From JAAYFT01 sp041655755 (GTDB lineage Bacteria > Bacillota > Clostridia > Tissierellales > Tissierellaceae): DNA of 15,458 bases. This document shows positions 1 to 7,228 of this stretch, one piece after another (the stretch's first letter is position 1; each line of letters starts with the position of its first letter). The stretch lies in assembly GCA_041655755.1 (NCBI GenBank), contig JBBAEY010000054.1, positions 1 to 15,458 on the forward strand. The letters are read 5' to 3'. The translations under genes were made by a program, and so were the position numbers. The notes beneath the pieces are model-generated. The model did not search any database. It was not told the DNA's origin and was given only the letters and a program-made list of their open reading frames with translations.

Positions 1-1
1 G

Positions 2-1261
2 GCCCTAGCCTCTATATTGGTGCTACCTATTACATTTCTTTTCTCCTTTGTTTTCTTTACAAAGATAAAGAAGGCCTTTGAGGCATCGGATGAAGCGGAG
101 GCAAGAATGACTACGACTTTACAGGAAAACCTGACAGGTATGAGAGTAGTCAAGGCATTTTCAAGACAGAAACACGAGTTAGAGAAATTTGATATAAGGA
201 ATAGAGAATATCAGGACCTGACCTTTAAACTGATTAAGGACCTGTCAATCTATTGGTCGGCCTCGGACTTATTGAGTATGATACAAGTTGGTCTAGTGGT
301 TGTCTATGGTACCTATTTATCCTATAGGGGGCAACTTTCCCTGGGTTCCTTCATGGCCTTCGTCAGCTATATTAATATGATGGTTTGGCCAGTTAGGCAA
401 ATGGGCAGGACCCTCACTGACATGGGAAAGGCCTTTGTATCCTTAAAACGTATCGAAGAAATATTGGCTGAACCCATAGAGGTCTTGCATGAGAGCCGCG
501 ATATGCCAAAGATAAAGGGGAATATCGAATTTGAAAATGTCTCCTTTTGGTATGAGGAAAACAAAAAGGTCCTTTGGAATATTTCCTTTGATGTAAGGGT
601 AGGGCAGACAATTGCACTTATTGGACCTACGGGCTCAGGTAAGTCTTCGCTGGTCCACCTGCTGCCGAGATTATATGATTACAATCAGGGCTCAATTAAA
701 ATCGACGGCCTTGAATTGAAATCCATCGATAAGGCCTGGATACGGAAGAATGTGGGTTTGGTCCTGCAAGAGCCCTTCCTATATGCTAAGACCATCAGGG
801 AAAATATTAGATTGGCAAACCCCAAGCTAAAGGATAAGAAGGTCATAGATGCAGCAAAAATCGCCTCTATCCACGAGGATATAAAGTCCTTTGAAGAAGG
901 ATACGAGACCCTGGTGGGAGAAAGGGGTGTATCACTTTCAGGCGGCCAAAAACAAAGGATGGCCATTGCAAGGACTATAATTAACGATTGTCCCATAGTC
1001 ATATTTGATGATTCCTTGTCGGCTGTAGATACAGAAACAGACATATCCATTCGCAAGGCATTGGCCAGAAGAAGGAATAAGTCGACTACAATAATTATCT
1101 CCCATAGGATATCTACTGTGGCCGAGGCAGATTTAATACTTGTAATAGATAAGGGTGAAATTATTCAGAGGGGCAGCCATGAGGAGTTAATAAACAAAGA
1201 GGGCTTGTACAAGAGAGTTTATACTATTCAAAATTCCCTTGATGAAACCATAGTTTCCTAG
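2..1261 (+). CDS. ABC exporter half-transporter, subunit 1 (5' end outside window)
   Basis: Membrane permease fused to an ATPase; one half of a multidrug/lipid-type ABC exporter in the cytoplasmic membrane. The reading frame is open from base 2, so the gene starts upstream; only the last part of the membrane domain (to about base 500) and the whole ATPase domain are visible. Motifs seen: Walker A GPTGSGKSS (623-649), Q-loop LQEP, signature LSGGQ (935-949), Walker B ending in FDD, and H-loop SHR. The residue after the Walker B aspartate is Asp (codon 1010-1012), where active subunits have the catalytic Glu, so this ATP site should hydrolyse poorly. The next gene carries the complementary defect, so the two should pair as in BmrCD or TM287/288. 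Its stop codon lies inside the ribosome binding site of the next gene, implying cotranscription and coupled translation. The substrate cannot be told from the sequence. Confidence 0.93.
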   Translation, partial: ALASILVLPITFLFSFVFFTKIKKAFEASDEAEARMTTTLQENLTGMRVVKAFSRQKHELEKFDIRNREYQDLTFKLIKDLSIYWSASDLLSMIQVGLVVVYGTYLSYRGQLSLGSFMAFVSYINMMVWPVRQMGRTLTDMGKAFVSLKRIEEILAEPIEVLHESRDMPKIKGNIEFENVSFWYEENKKVLWNISFDVRVGQTIALIGPTGSGKSSLVHLLPRLYDYNQGSIKIDGLELKSIDKAWIRKNVGLVLQEPFLYAKTIRENIRLANPKLKDKKVIDAAKIASIHEDIKSFEEGYETLVGERGVSLSGGQKQRMAIARTIINDCPIVIFDDSLSAVDTETDISIRKALARRRNKSTTIIISHRISTVAEADLILVIDKGEIIQRGSHEELINKEGLYKRVYTIQNSLDETIVS

Positions 1262-1271
1262 GAGGTGTAAT

Positions 1272-3089
1272 ATGCAGGAAAATATTAATTACGAAAAAAT
1301 TGAAATAAATATATGGAAGAACTTTTTTAAATACCTGAAACCTTACAAATTGCATTTTCTAGTACTGTCTGTCTTTATGGTTTTATTGGGCATACTAGAT
1401 GCTGTTTTTCCCCTTTTGACTAAGTACGCCATAGACAATTTCATAGAAGCTGGAAGCCTAGTTGGCTTGGAGAGGTTTGGCATCATCTACTTTCTAGCTG
1501 TTATATTCCTGGCCTTTACAGTATTTATGTTTATTGTCTTGGCTGGCAAACTAGAGATGAAAATGGCATATGATATAAGAAAGCTTGGATTTGAAAAGCT
1601 TCAAATACTGCCTCTTTCATACTATGATCACAAGGCTGTAGGTTGGCTCATGGCAAGGATGACCTCTGATATTGCCAGATTGTCCGAGACTATTTCCTGG
1701 TCCCTAGTTGATCTGGCCTGGGGTTTTTCCATGATGACTGCGGTGGTCATTGCCATGATAAGGTTGAACTATAGATTGGCCTTGATCAGCCTGTCTGTAA
1801 TACCCTTTGTCGGACTGATCAGCTTTTATTTCCAGAAAAAGATACTAAAGGCCCAAAGGGATGTGAGGACAATTAACTCAAAGATCACTGCTGCCTACAA
1901 TGAGGATATACAAGGAGCCAAGACTACCAAGACCCTGGTAAGGGAGGACATTAACCTGAGTGAATTCTCAGATATTACTTCTTCCATGAGGGATAAGTCC
2001 ATTAGGGCTACAGTTATCTCGTCTATATATTTGCCGATTATATTGACCTTAGGTAGCGTAGGAACAGCTCTGGTCCTTAATTTTGGTGGGAAAAGCGTCA
2101 TACTAGAGACTATTTCATTTGGCACCTTGATGGCATTTATTACCTATACGACTCAGTTTTATGAGCCCATAAGGCAAATAGCAGTTATCTTTGCCGAGCT
2201 TCAGGGGGCCCAGGCATCAGCTGAAAGGGTATTTTCGCTCCTAAATGAAAACCCAGACATAGTCGACAGACCAGATGTGGTCCAAATGTATGGGGACCTC
2301 TTAAATCCCAAAAAGAATGTCTGGCCCAAAATCAAGGGGTCAGTTGAATTCAGGAAGGTAGACTTTGCCTATAAGACGGGAGAAAGTGTACTGGAAAACT
2401 TTAACTTGAAGGTGAATCCCGGTGAAACAATAGCCCTAGTTGGAGAAACGGGTTCGGGAAAGTCCACCATTGTAAATCTCTTTTGTAGGTTCTACCAACC
2501 TACTAGGGGGGAAATCCTCATAGATGGCATAGATTATAAGGATATGCCACAAAATTGGATCCATGAAAGTCTAGGTTATGTACTTCAGTCACCTCATTTG
2601 TTTAGCGGCAGCATAAGGGAAAATATTCGATATGGTAATCTAGAAGCTACAGATGAGGAAATTGTGGAGGCGGCAAAACTAGTCGATGCCCATGACTTTA
2701 TAATGGAAACAGAGAAGGGCTATGATACGGAAGTTGGCGAAGGCGGGGGGCTCTTGTCAACTGGGCAGAAACAGCTTATTTCTTTCGCCAGAGCTATAGT
2801 GAGAAATCCAAGGCTTTTCGTCTTGGACGAGGCAACCTCATCTATTGATACCGAAACAGAAAAGCTAATACAGGATGCCATTCAAAAAGTCCTTGATGGT
2901 AGAACTTCCTTCGTCATCGCCCATAGGCTTTCTACCATTAGAAAGGCAGACAGGATCTTGGTTATAGTTGACGGGAAGATAGTGGAGAGTGGTAATCACA
3001 AGGAATTAATTGAAGGCGGTGGATACTACTATAGCCTCTATACAAATCAATTTATGAAGGAAAAAAGCTTCATCAAAGATAGTAGGTAA
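1272..3089 (+). CDS. ABC exporter half-transporter, subunit 2 (catalytic ATPase half)
   Basis: A 605-residue type IV ABC exporter half: an N-terminal membrane domain of about six helices (residues 25-320), a linker with a short insertion (about 325-352) and an ATPase domain (355-600). Walker A GETGSGKST is at 391-399, Q-loop LQSP near 438-441, Walker B FVLDE with catalytic Glu520, and H-loop His551. The signature is LSTGQ (495-499) instead of LSGGQ. In heterodimeric exporters a degenerate signature in one subunit faces the degenerate Walker B site of the other, and here the two defects fall in the right subunits: the consensus site would combine this Walker A/B with the intact signature of the upstream protein. 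ATG start, preceded by AGGAGG overlapping the upstream stop. A hairpin terminator directly follows the stop. Substrate unknown; drug or lipid export is a family-level guess. Confidence 0.93.
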   Translation: MQENINYEKIEINIWKNFFKYLKPYKLHFLVLSVFMVLLGILDAVFPLLTKYAIDNFIEAGSLVGLERFGIIYFLAVIFLAFTVFMFIVLAGKLEMKMAYDIRKLGFEKLQILPLSYYDHKAVGWLMARMTSDIARLSETISWSLVDLAWGFSMMTAVVIAMIRLNYRLALISLSVIPFVGLISFYFQKKILKAQRDVRTINSKITAAYNEDIQGAKTTKTLVREDINLSEFSDITSSMRDKSIRATVISSIYLPIILTLGSVGTALVLNFGGKSVILETISFGTLMAFITYTTQFYEPIRQIAVIFAELQGAQASAERVFSLLNENPDIVDRPDVVQMYGDLLNPKKNVWPKIKGSVEFRKVDFAYKTGESVLENFNLKVNPGETIALVGETGSGKSTIVNLFCRFYQPTRGEILIDGIDYKDMPQNWIHESLGYVLQSPHLFSGSIRENIRYGNLEATDEEIVEAAKLVDAHDFIMETEKGYDTEVGEGGGLLSTGQKQLISFARAIVRNPRLFVLDEATSSIDTETEKLIQDAIQKVLDGRTSFVIAHRLSTIRKADRILVIVDGKIVESGNHKELIEGGGYYYSLYTNQFMKEKSFIKDSR

Positions 3090-3090
3090 A

Positions 3091-3115
3091 GGGTCGGCAC
3101 AATGCCGACCCTTTT
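3091..3115. terminator. Hairpin terminator between convergent operons
   Basis: A perfect 9-bp GC-rich stem (GGGTCGGCA at 3091-3099 with TGCCGACCC at 3103-3111) and a CAA loop, followed by TTTT on the plus strand. It begins two bases after the exporter stop codon. Read on the minus strand the stem is followed by only TTT, so it may also stop the importer operon, which ends at 3132, but less strongly. Confidence 0.85.
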
Positions 3116-3131
3116 CATAGCTGAATTTACA

Positions 3132-3812
3132 CTAGGCGGTAAATTCCCTCTCTATTTCCTTCCTAAGTTTAATCCAATTATTTTCCTCTTCTATTTCAAT
3201 AACCTTCTTTACGGTACTGGGTTTGTCTGTCAATATAACTATCCTCTGTCCCATTTTGATGGCTTCATCTATATCATGGGTGACCATGATACAGGTCTTT
3301 TCATATGCTTCCCTAAGAAATTTACAAAAATCCATTAAGGTTTGTTTTGTATTGATATCCAGGGACTTGAAGGGCTCATCCATTATAATCAATTTAGAGG
3401 GGTAGATAAAGGCCCTTAGGATATTAATTCTCTGCCTCATACCGCCACTTAACTGGCTGGGATAGTAGCCCTTATATTGGTCTAGGTTTACCAACTTAAG
3501 GTATTTGTCTATTAAATTATCCATTTGACTTTTTTCCATCTTTCCCCTGAGAACAAATCTTAGATTGTCCTCAAGACTTTTCCAGGGGATTAACCTATCC
3601 TCCTGAAATACATAGGCTATCTCTCCATCAAAGCCATAGACTCGCCCAGAGTCTTCCCGTGAAAGGCCGCTTATAATATTTAGCAGGGTGGTCTTACCGC
3701 ATCCAGATGGACCTAGTATGCAGGTGGTTTTCCCATGGGGAAAGTCAATGGATATATTGACCAGCACCTCTAATTTCCCAAAGCTCTTGTTTATTTGCCT
3801 AATCTTATCCAC
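3132..3812 (-). CDS. ABC importer ATPase, NitT/TauT (SsuB-like) family
   Basis: A 226-residue ATPase expected to energise the permease encoded just upstream. Walker A GPSGCGKTT is at 34-42, Q-loop Gln70 lies in a stretch ending in PWKSLEDN (the PWK after the Q-loop is typical of SsuB/TauB/NrtD-type proteins), signature LSGGMRQR at 121-128, Walker B LIIMDEP at 141-147 and H-loop His179. The start is GTG at 3810-3812, with AGGGGG about nine bases upstream. It overlaps the permease gene by 22 bases, showing tight coupling. It is the last gene of the operon that starts near 9138. The family imports nitrate, sulfonates, taurine, pyrimidine precursors or riboflavin; the ATPase does not reveal which. 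Confidence 0.92.
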   Translation of the reverse strand: MDKIRQINKSFGKLEVLVNISIDFPHGKTTCILGPSGCGKTTLLNIISGLSREDSGRVYGFDGEIAYVFQEDRLIPWKSLEDNLRFVLRGKMEKSQMDNLIDKYLKLVNLDQYKGYYPSQLSGGMRQRINILRAFIYPSKLIIMDEPFKSLDINTKQTLMDFCKFLREAYEKTCIMVTHDIDEAIKMGQRIVILTDKPSTVKKVIEIEEENNWIKLRKEIEREFTA

Positions 3813-4543
3813 CTTACCAGCCCCCTCATTAAATATTCCAGTAGCTTAGCCAGGATAAGTATGATGACAATCCAGGCGAATACTCCAGAAGTATTTAGGT
3901 AAATTTTCTGTAGCTGCAACCTGCTCCCTATGGCGTATTGCGGTTGGGACAAAACCTCACCTGATATTACCATCTTAAGGTTTAGGCCCAGAGAAGATGG
4001 CAAAATATCCACCAGTCCGAAATAAATACTTGGCATATAGATATCTTTAATAATGTGGATCTCCCCTACCTTGTAAATTCTTGCCATTTCCATCATTTTT
4101 TCGTCAATATTTGCTATAGACTTTAGGACCCTTTCATATAGTATGGGAAATACCATGATAAAACCTACAAACATGGGAACTAGCTCATTATCTAGCCATA
4201 TTAGGGCCAGGAGTATAATCGCTATTATGGGCGTAGAGTTTAAAAAGCCAATCAGGGGCCTGATTAAATAGTTTATCGGCCTATATATACTCGATAGACC
4301 TGCCATTAGTATGGCTAGGGCCAATGATACCATAAAGCCCAATAAACTTCGATATAGGGAAGAGGCTAGTATCTTAAGGAAACTAGCTTCTCTTACAATC
4401 CCTACAATGCTCCTTCCTATGCTGCCTATGGATGGAAATATTATCTCATTGTCAATTGCCCTCGACAAAAAGGCTAGGACAACTATTGTAAGGGCTATTG
4501 AAATCAAGGCCTGCAACCTATCTTTGGATATAAATCCCTTCAT
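3791..4543 (-). CDS. ABC importer permease, NitT/TauT (SsuC-like) family
   Basis: A 250-residue integral membrane protein of the BPD-transport inner-membrane family, with about six hydrophobic helices (roughly residues 11-28, 60-88, 92-118, 120-138, 174-195 and 218-238). The cytoplasmic EAA loop that docks on the ATPase is visible at about 152-172 (EMARIYKVGE, then KDIYMPS). The length is normal for single-domain SsuC/TauC-type permeases. ATG start, with AGGGGG about eleven bases upstream, a rather long spacing. The start lies inside the end of the substrate-binding protein gene (26-base overlap) and the stop lies inside the ATPase gene, so the three importer genes form one translationally coupled unit. 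Confidence 0.9.
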   Translation of the reverse strand: MKGFISKDRLQALISIALTIVVLAFLSRAIDNEIIFPSIGSIGRSIVGIVREASFLKILASSLYRSLLGFMVSLALAILMAGLSSIYRPINYLIRPLIGFLNSTPIIAIILLALIWLDNELVPMFVGFIMVFPILYERVLKSIANIDEKMMEMARIYKVGEIHIIKDIYMPSIYFGLVDILPSSLGLNLKMVISGEVLSQPQYAIGSRLQLQKIYLNTSGVFAWIVIILILAKLLEYLMRGLVRWIRLGK

Positions 4544-5495
4544 CGGGTTCTTTTCCCCCTATAAATTCTGGTTCAAAGTCCATGATAGCCCTATAATAGG
4601 CCTGGTATTCGCCCTTACAATCTTCAATATAAAATGTATCTATCTTGTTCCAGATAATACCTTTCTCTATGGTCTCTTTTGCCACACTGATTTCCTGTTC
4701 TTCCGCATATTGGCTCAATTCCTCTAGGTTTTCTACTGCCCACAGTCTGCTGCTCTGGTAGGCGAGCAGGAATTCATCTACAAATTCCGTATCCTCCTCA
4801 ATCAGCTCCTTCTTTATAATGACACTTGCCTGAGGAAATCCGTTTTCTACCTTGGCAGCTAGGGACCATTCCTCGTTTAGGTCTAGAATTATTCTGGCAT
4901 CGTTTTTCTTCATCATCACTGTGGTAAGCAGAGGTTCTGCCAAAAGTGCAAGGTTGGTTTTTCCGCTTAGGAACATGGGCCCAAGTTCAGATGCGGCATT
5001 TAGATAATTGATATTCACATCCTTGTCTGGATCTATGCCGTTTTTAGATAGTACATAGCGAAGTACTAAATCCGGTGTGAGCCCCTTGCCAAAGGAATAT
5101 ATTTCCTTTCCCCTTAGGTCATTGTATCCCCCTATATAATCTGTACTGGTCAGATAAAATGATCCCCATGTGGCAGTTCCCGCAATTTTATATGGAAGCC
5201 CCTTGTTGTATGCCGTAGCTACAAGATTTGATGGCACTATGGCTATGTCTGCCTCCTCCTTCAATATCTTGGTAACCAATAAATCCGGCGATTTGTCCAT
5301 TTCATATTCTATGGTCATATAGGGACTTAGGCTTGGGTTGTCTTTCAAGAGTTTCGCAACTGTCAAAGCAGGCGTCCCATCCTGATAGCAAAACTTGATG
5401 GTTTTTTCCTCTCTTTGCACCGTTTCAACCTTGCTGCATCCCCCAATCCCATATATCAGTAGAAGTAAGGATAAAAATAATATTTTCTTTTTCAT
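4518..5495 (-). CDS. ABC importer substrate-binding lipoprotein, SsuA/NMT1-like
   Basis: A 325-residue solute-binding protein. The N terminus is a lipoprotein signal: MKKK, a hydrophobic run, then the lipobox IGGC with Cys20 as the expected lipidation site, so the mature protein should sit on the outer face of the membrane. The body has the pattern of SsuA/NMT1/PhnD-like periplasmic-binding folds: a first strand with FCYQDGTPAL, a segment on deprivation-type motif ADIAIVPSNL, and a domain crossover near DLRGKEIYSFG. AAGGAG lies ten bases before the ATG and overlaps the end of the hydrogenase gene, whose stop is only 17 bases upstream, so it is cotranscribed with the hydrogenase. The ligand is not recognisable; family ligands include sulfonates, nitrate, bicarbonate, riboflavin and the thiamine pyrimidine. 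Confidence 0.85.
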   Translation of the reverse strand: MKKKILFLSLLLLIYGIGGCSKVETVQREEKTIKFCYQDGTPALTVAKLLKDNPSLSPYMTIEYEMDKSPDLLVTKILKEEADIAIVPSNLVATAYNKGLPYKIAGTATWGSFYLTSTDYIGGYNDLRGKEIYSFGKGLTPDLVLRYVLSKNGIDPDKDVNINYLNAASELGPMFLSGKTNLALLAEPLLTTVMMKKNDARIILDLNEEWSLAAKVENGFPQASVIIKKELIEEDTEFVDEFLLAYQSSRLWAVENLEELSQYAEEQEISVAKETIEKGIIWNKIDTFYIEDCKGEYQAYYRAIMDFEPEFIGGKEPDEGIYIQR

Positions 5496-5512
5496 TATCT
5501 ACATCTCCTTAG

Positions 5513-7228
5513 TTACCAGTCTTTTTGATTGGTGTGTAACAATCTATGAGAACGATGTGACAGGGGTTTGCCCAGAAAATCCTCATAGCATTTTAAAACA
5601 GATGGATTTTCATGGGAGAAGCGAAGGTCATTTATCTTATCTAGGCCGTACAATACTTCCCCTCTTTCTCCAGCTAACTCTTTTCCATCTTCTATAGGCT
5701 GTCCTCCGCCGCCGGCACAGCCTCCCGGACATGCCATTATTTCTACAAAATCATATTTTACCCTTCCATTTCTGATGGCCTCAATCAATTTCCTGGTATT
5801 TCCTAGGCCACTTGCCACTGCTACATTGAGCTTTGACCCTGCTAGGTCAAATGTTGCCTCCCTCCAACCTTCTCCTCCTCTGACATCTTCAAAGGCATCA
5901 GGGTCAGGATTTTCTTTGGTTACTAGATAGTATGCCGACCTAAGAGCTGCCTCCATGACTCCACCTGTAACCCCAAATATGACCGCTGCCCCTGTACCTA
6001 CTCCCAATGGCATATCAAATTCCTCTTCCTCTAGATATTTTGGAATAATATGCTCTGACCTAATCATTCGGGAAATTTCCCTAGTAGTTAAGACAGCATC
6101 TACGTCCTGTCCTGCACCTGCATCATTCATTATGGGGAGGGCAGCTTCGTATTTTTTTGCTGTACAGGGCATTATAGAAATATTAAATATTCTTGATGGA
6201 TCCACCCCTAAAACTTGAGCATAGTAGGTCTTAGATATGGCACCAAACATCTGCTGGGGTGATTTGGCTGTTGACAATTGACCCACCATGTCGGGGTATT
6301 GAGATTTCATGAACCTAACCCAACCAGGGCAACAAGACGTGAACATGGGCCAGTCATGTTTTTTCTTGTTCTTTAACCTTTCTAAAAACTCACTTCCCTC
6401 TTCCATGATCGTCAAGTCAGCGGAAAAGTTCGTGTCAAATACATAGTCAAATCCAATTTGTCTAAGGGCTGCAACCAGCCTCTTCACTGTTGCAAATTCC
6501 CTGTCCAATCCCAAGTCCTCTGCCCAGGCCGCCCTAACTGCAGGCGCTATTTGGACTATGGTGATTATATCCTTCCTGGCCAAGGCATCAAATACCCTAT
6601 CTGTATCGTCCCTTTCCCTCAGGGCTCCAACTGGACAATGGGTAATACATTGTCCGCACAGGGCACAATCCGACTCCTCAATACGGAGATTGTGAGATAC
6701 GTCAACATTGGTCCTGGAGCCTGTATTGGATAAATCCCATATATGAAGGTCCTGAATCTTATCGCAAACCTGTATACATCTCATACATTTTATACATTTT
6801 TCATAGTCCCTGACTAGGGGAAAACCTTCTGTCCACTGAGCAAAGGGTAATTCTATTTCAAAAGGTATATCTATAATTCCTAAATCGTTTGCTATGGTCT
6901 GCAGGCTACAGTTTCCTGACCTGACGCAGGTAGCACACCTGGCATCGTGTTGTGATAGGATAAGCTCGACATTTGTTTTCCTTGCCTCCCTGACTTTTGG
7001 ACTATTGGTGTGAATAATCATACCATCTTCCACCGGATTGTTGCAGGCTGTAACCAATCTGTTTACTCCCTCTATTTCCACTAGGCAAACCCTGCAGGCA
7101 CCAATTTCATTTAAGTCCTTTAAATAGCAGAGATTGGGAATGTAAATATGATTTTTAGATGCAGCGTCAAGGATAGTAGTATGCTCAGCTACTTCTATTT
7201 TTTTGTTGTCAATTATAAGGCTTACCAT
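5513..7228 (-). CDS. hydA: [FeFe] hydrogenase, monomeric CpI-like (candidate group A2)
   Basis: Catalyses 2H+ + 2e- to H2, reversibly, probably in the cytoplasm. At 571 residues it has nearly the length and domain order of Clostridium pasteurianum hydrogenase I. N-terminal [2Fe-2S] domain with Cys34, 45, 48, 62; a His-Cys [4Fe-4S] site with His94, Cys98, 101, 107; two [4Fe-4S] motifs (Cys145, 148, 151, 155 and Cys188, 191, 194, 198); then the H-cluster domain with all three signatures: TSCCPGW (Cys299 proton donor, Cys300 ligand), MPCTAKKYEA (Cys355) and MACPGGCAGGGGQP (Cys500, Cys504). Every ligand is present, so it should be active if the HydEFG maturases exist elsewhere. It has no extra C-terminal cluster domain, unlike many bifurcating HydA proteins. 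The start overlaps the upstream GltD-like gene by seven bases (ATGGTAA), implying stoichiometric synthesis with that protein, the likely electron partner. Confidence 0.96.
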   Translation of the reverse strand: MVSLIIDNKKIEVAEHTTILDAASKNHIYIPNLCYLKDLNEIGACRVCLVEIEGVNRLVTACNNPVEDGMIIHTNSPKVREARKTNVELILSQHDARCATCVRSGNCSLQTIANDLGIIDIPFEIELPFAQWTEGFPLVRDYEKCIKCMRCIQVCDKIQDLHIWDLSNTGSRTNVDVSHNLRIEESDCALCGQCITHCPVGALRERDDTDRVFDALARKDIITIVQIAPAVRAAWAEDLGLDREFATVKRLVAALRQIGFDYVFDTNFSADLTIMEEGSEFLERLKNKKKHDWPMFTSCCPGWVRFMKSQYPDMVGQLSTAKSPQQMFGAISKTYYAQVLGVDPSRIFNISIMPCTAKKYEAALPIMNDAGAGQDVDAVLTTREISRMIRSEHIIPKYLEEEEFDMPLGVGTGAAVIFGVTGGVMEAALRSAYYLVTKENPDPDAFEDVRGGEGWREATFDLAGSKLNVAVASGLGNTRKLIEAIRNGRVKYDFVEIMACPGGCAGGGGQPIEDGKELAGERGEVLYGLDKINDLRFSHENPSVLKCYEDFLGKPLSHRSHRLLHTNQKDW

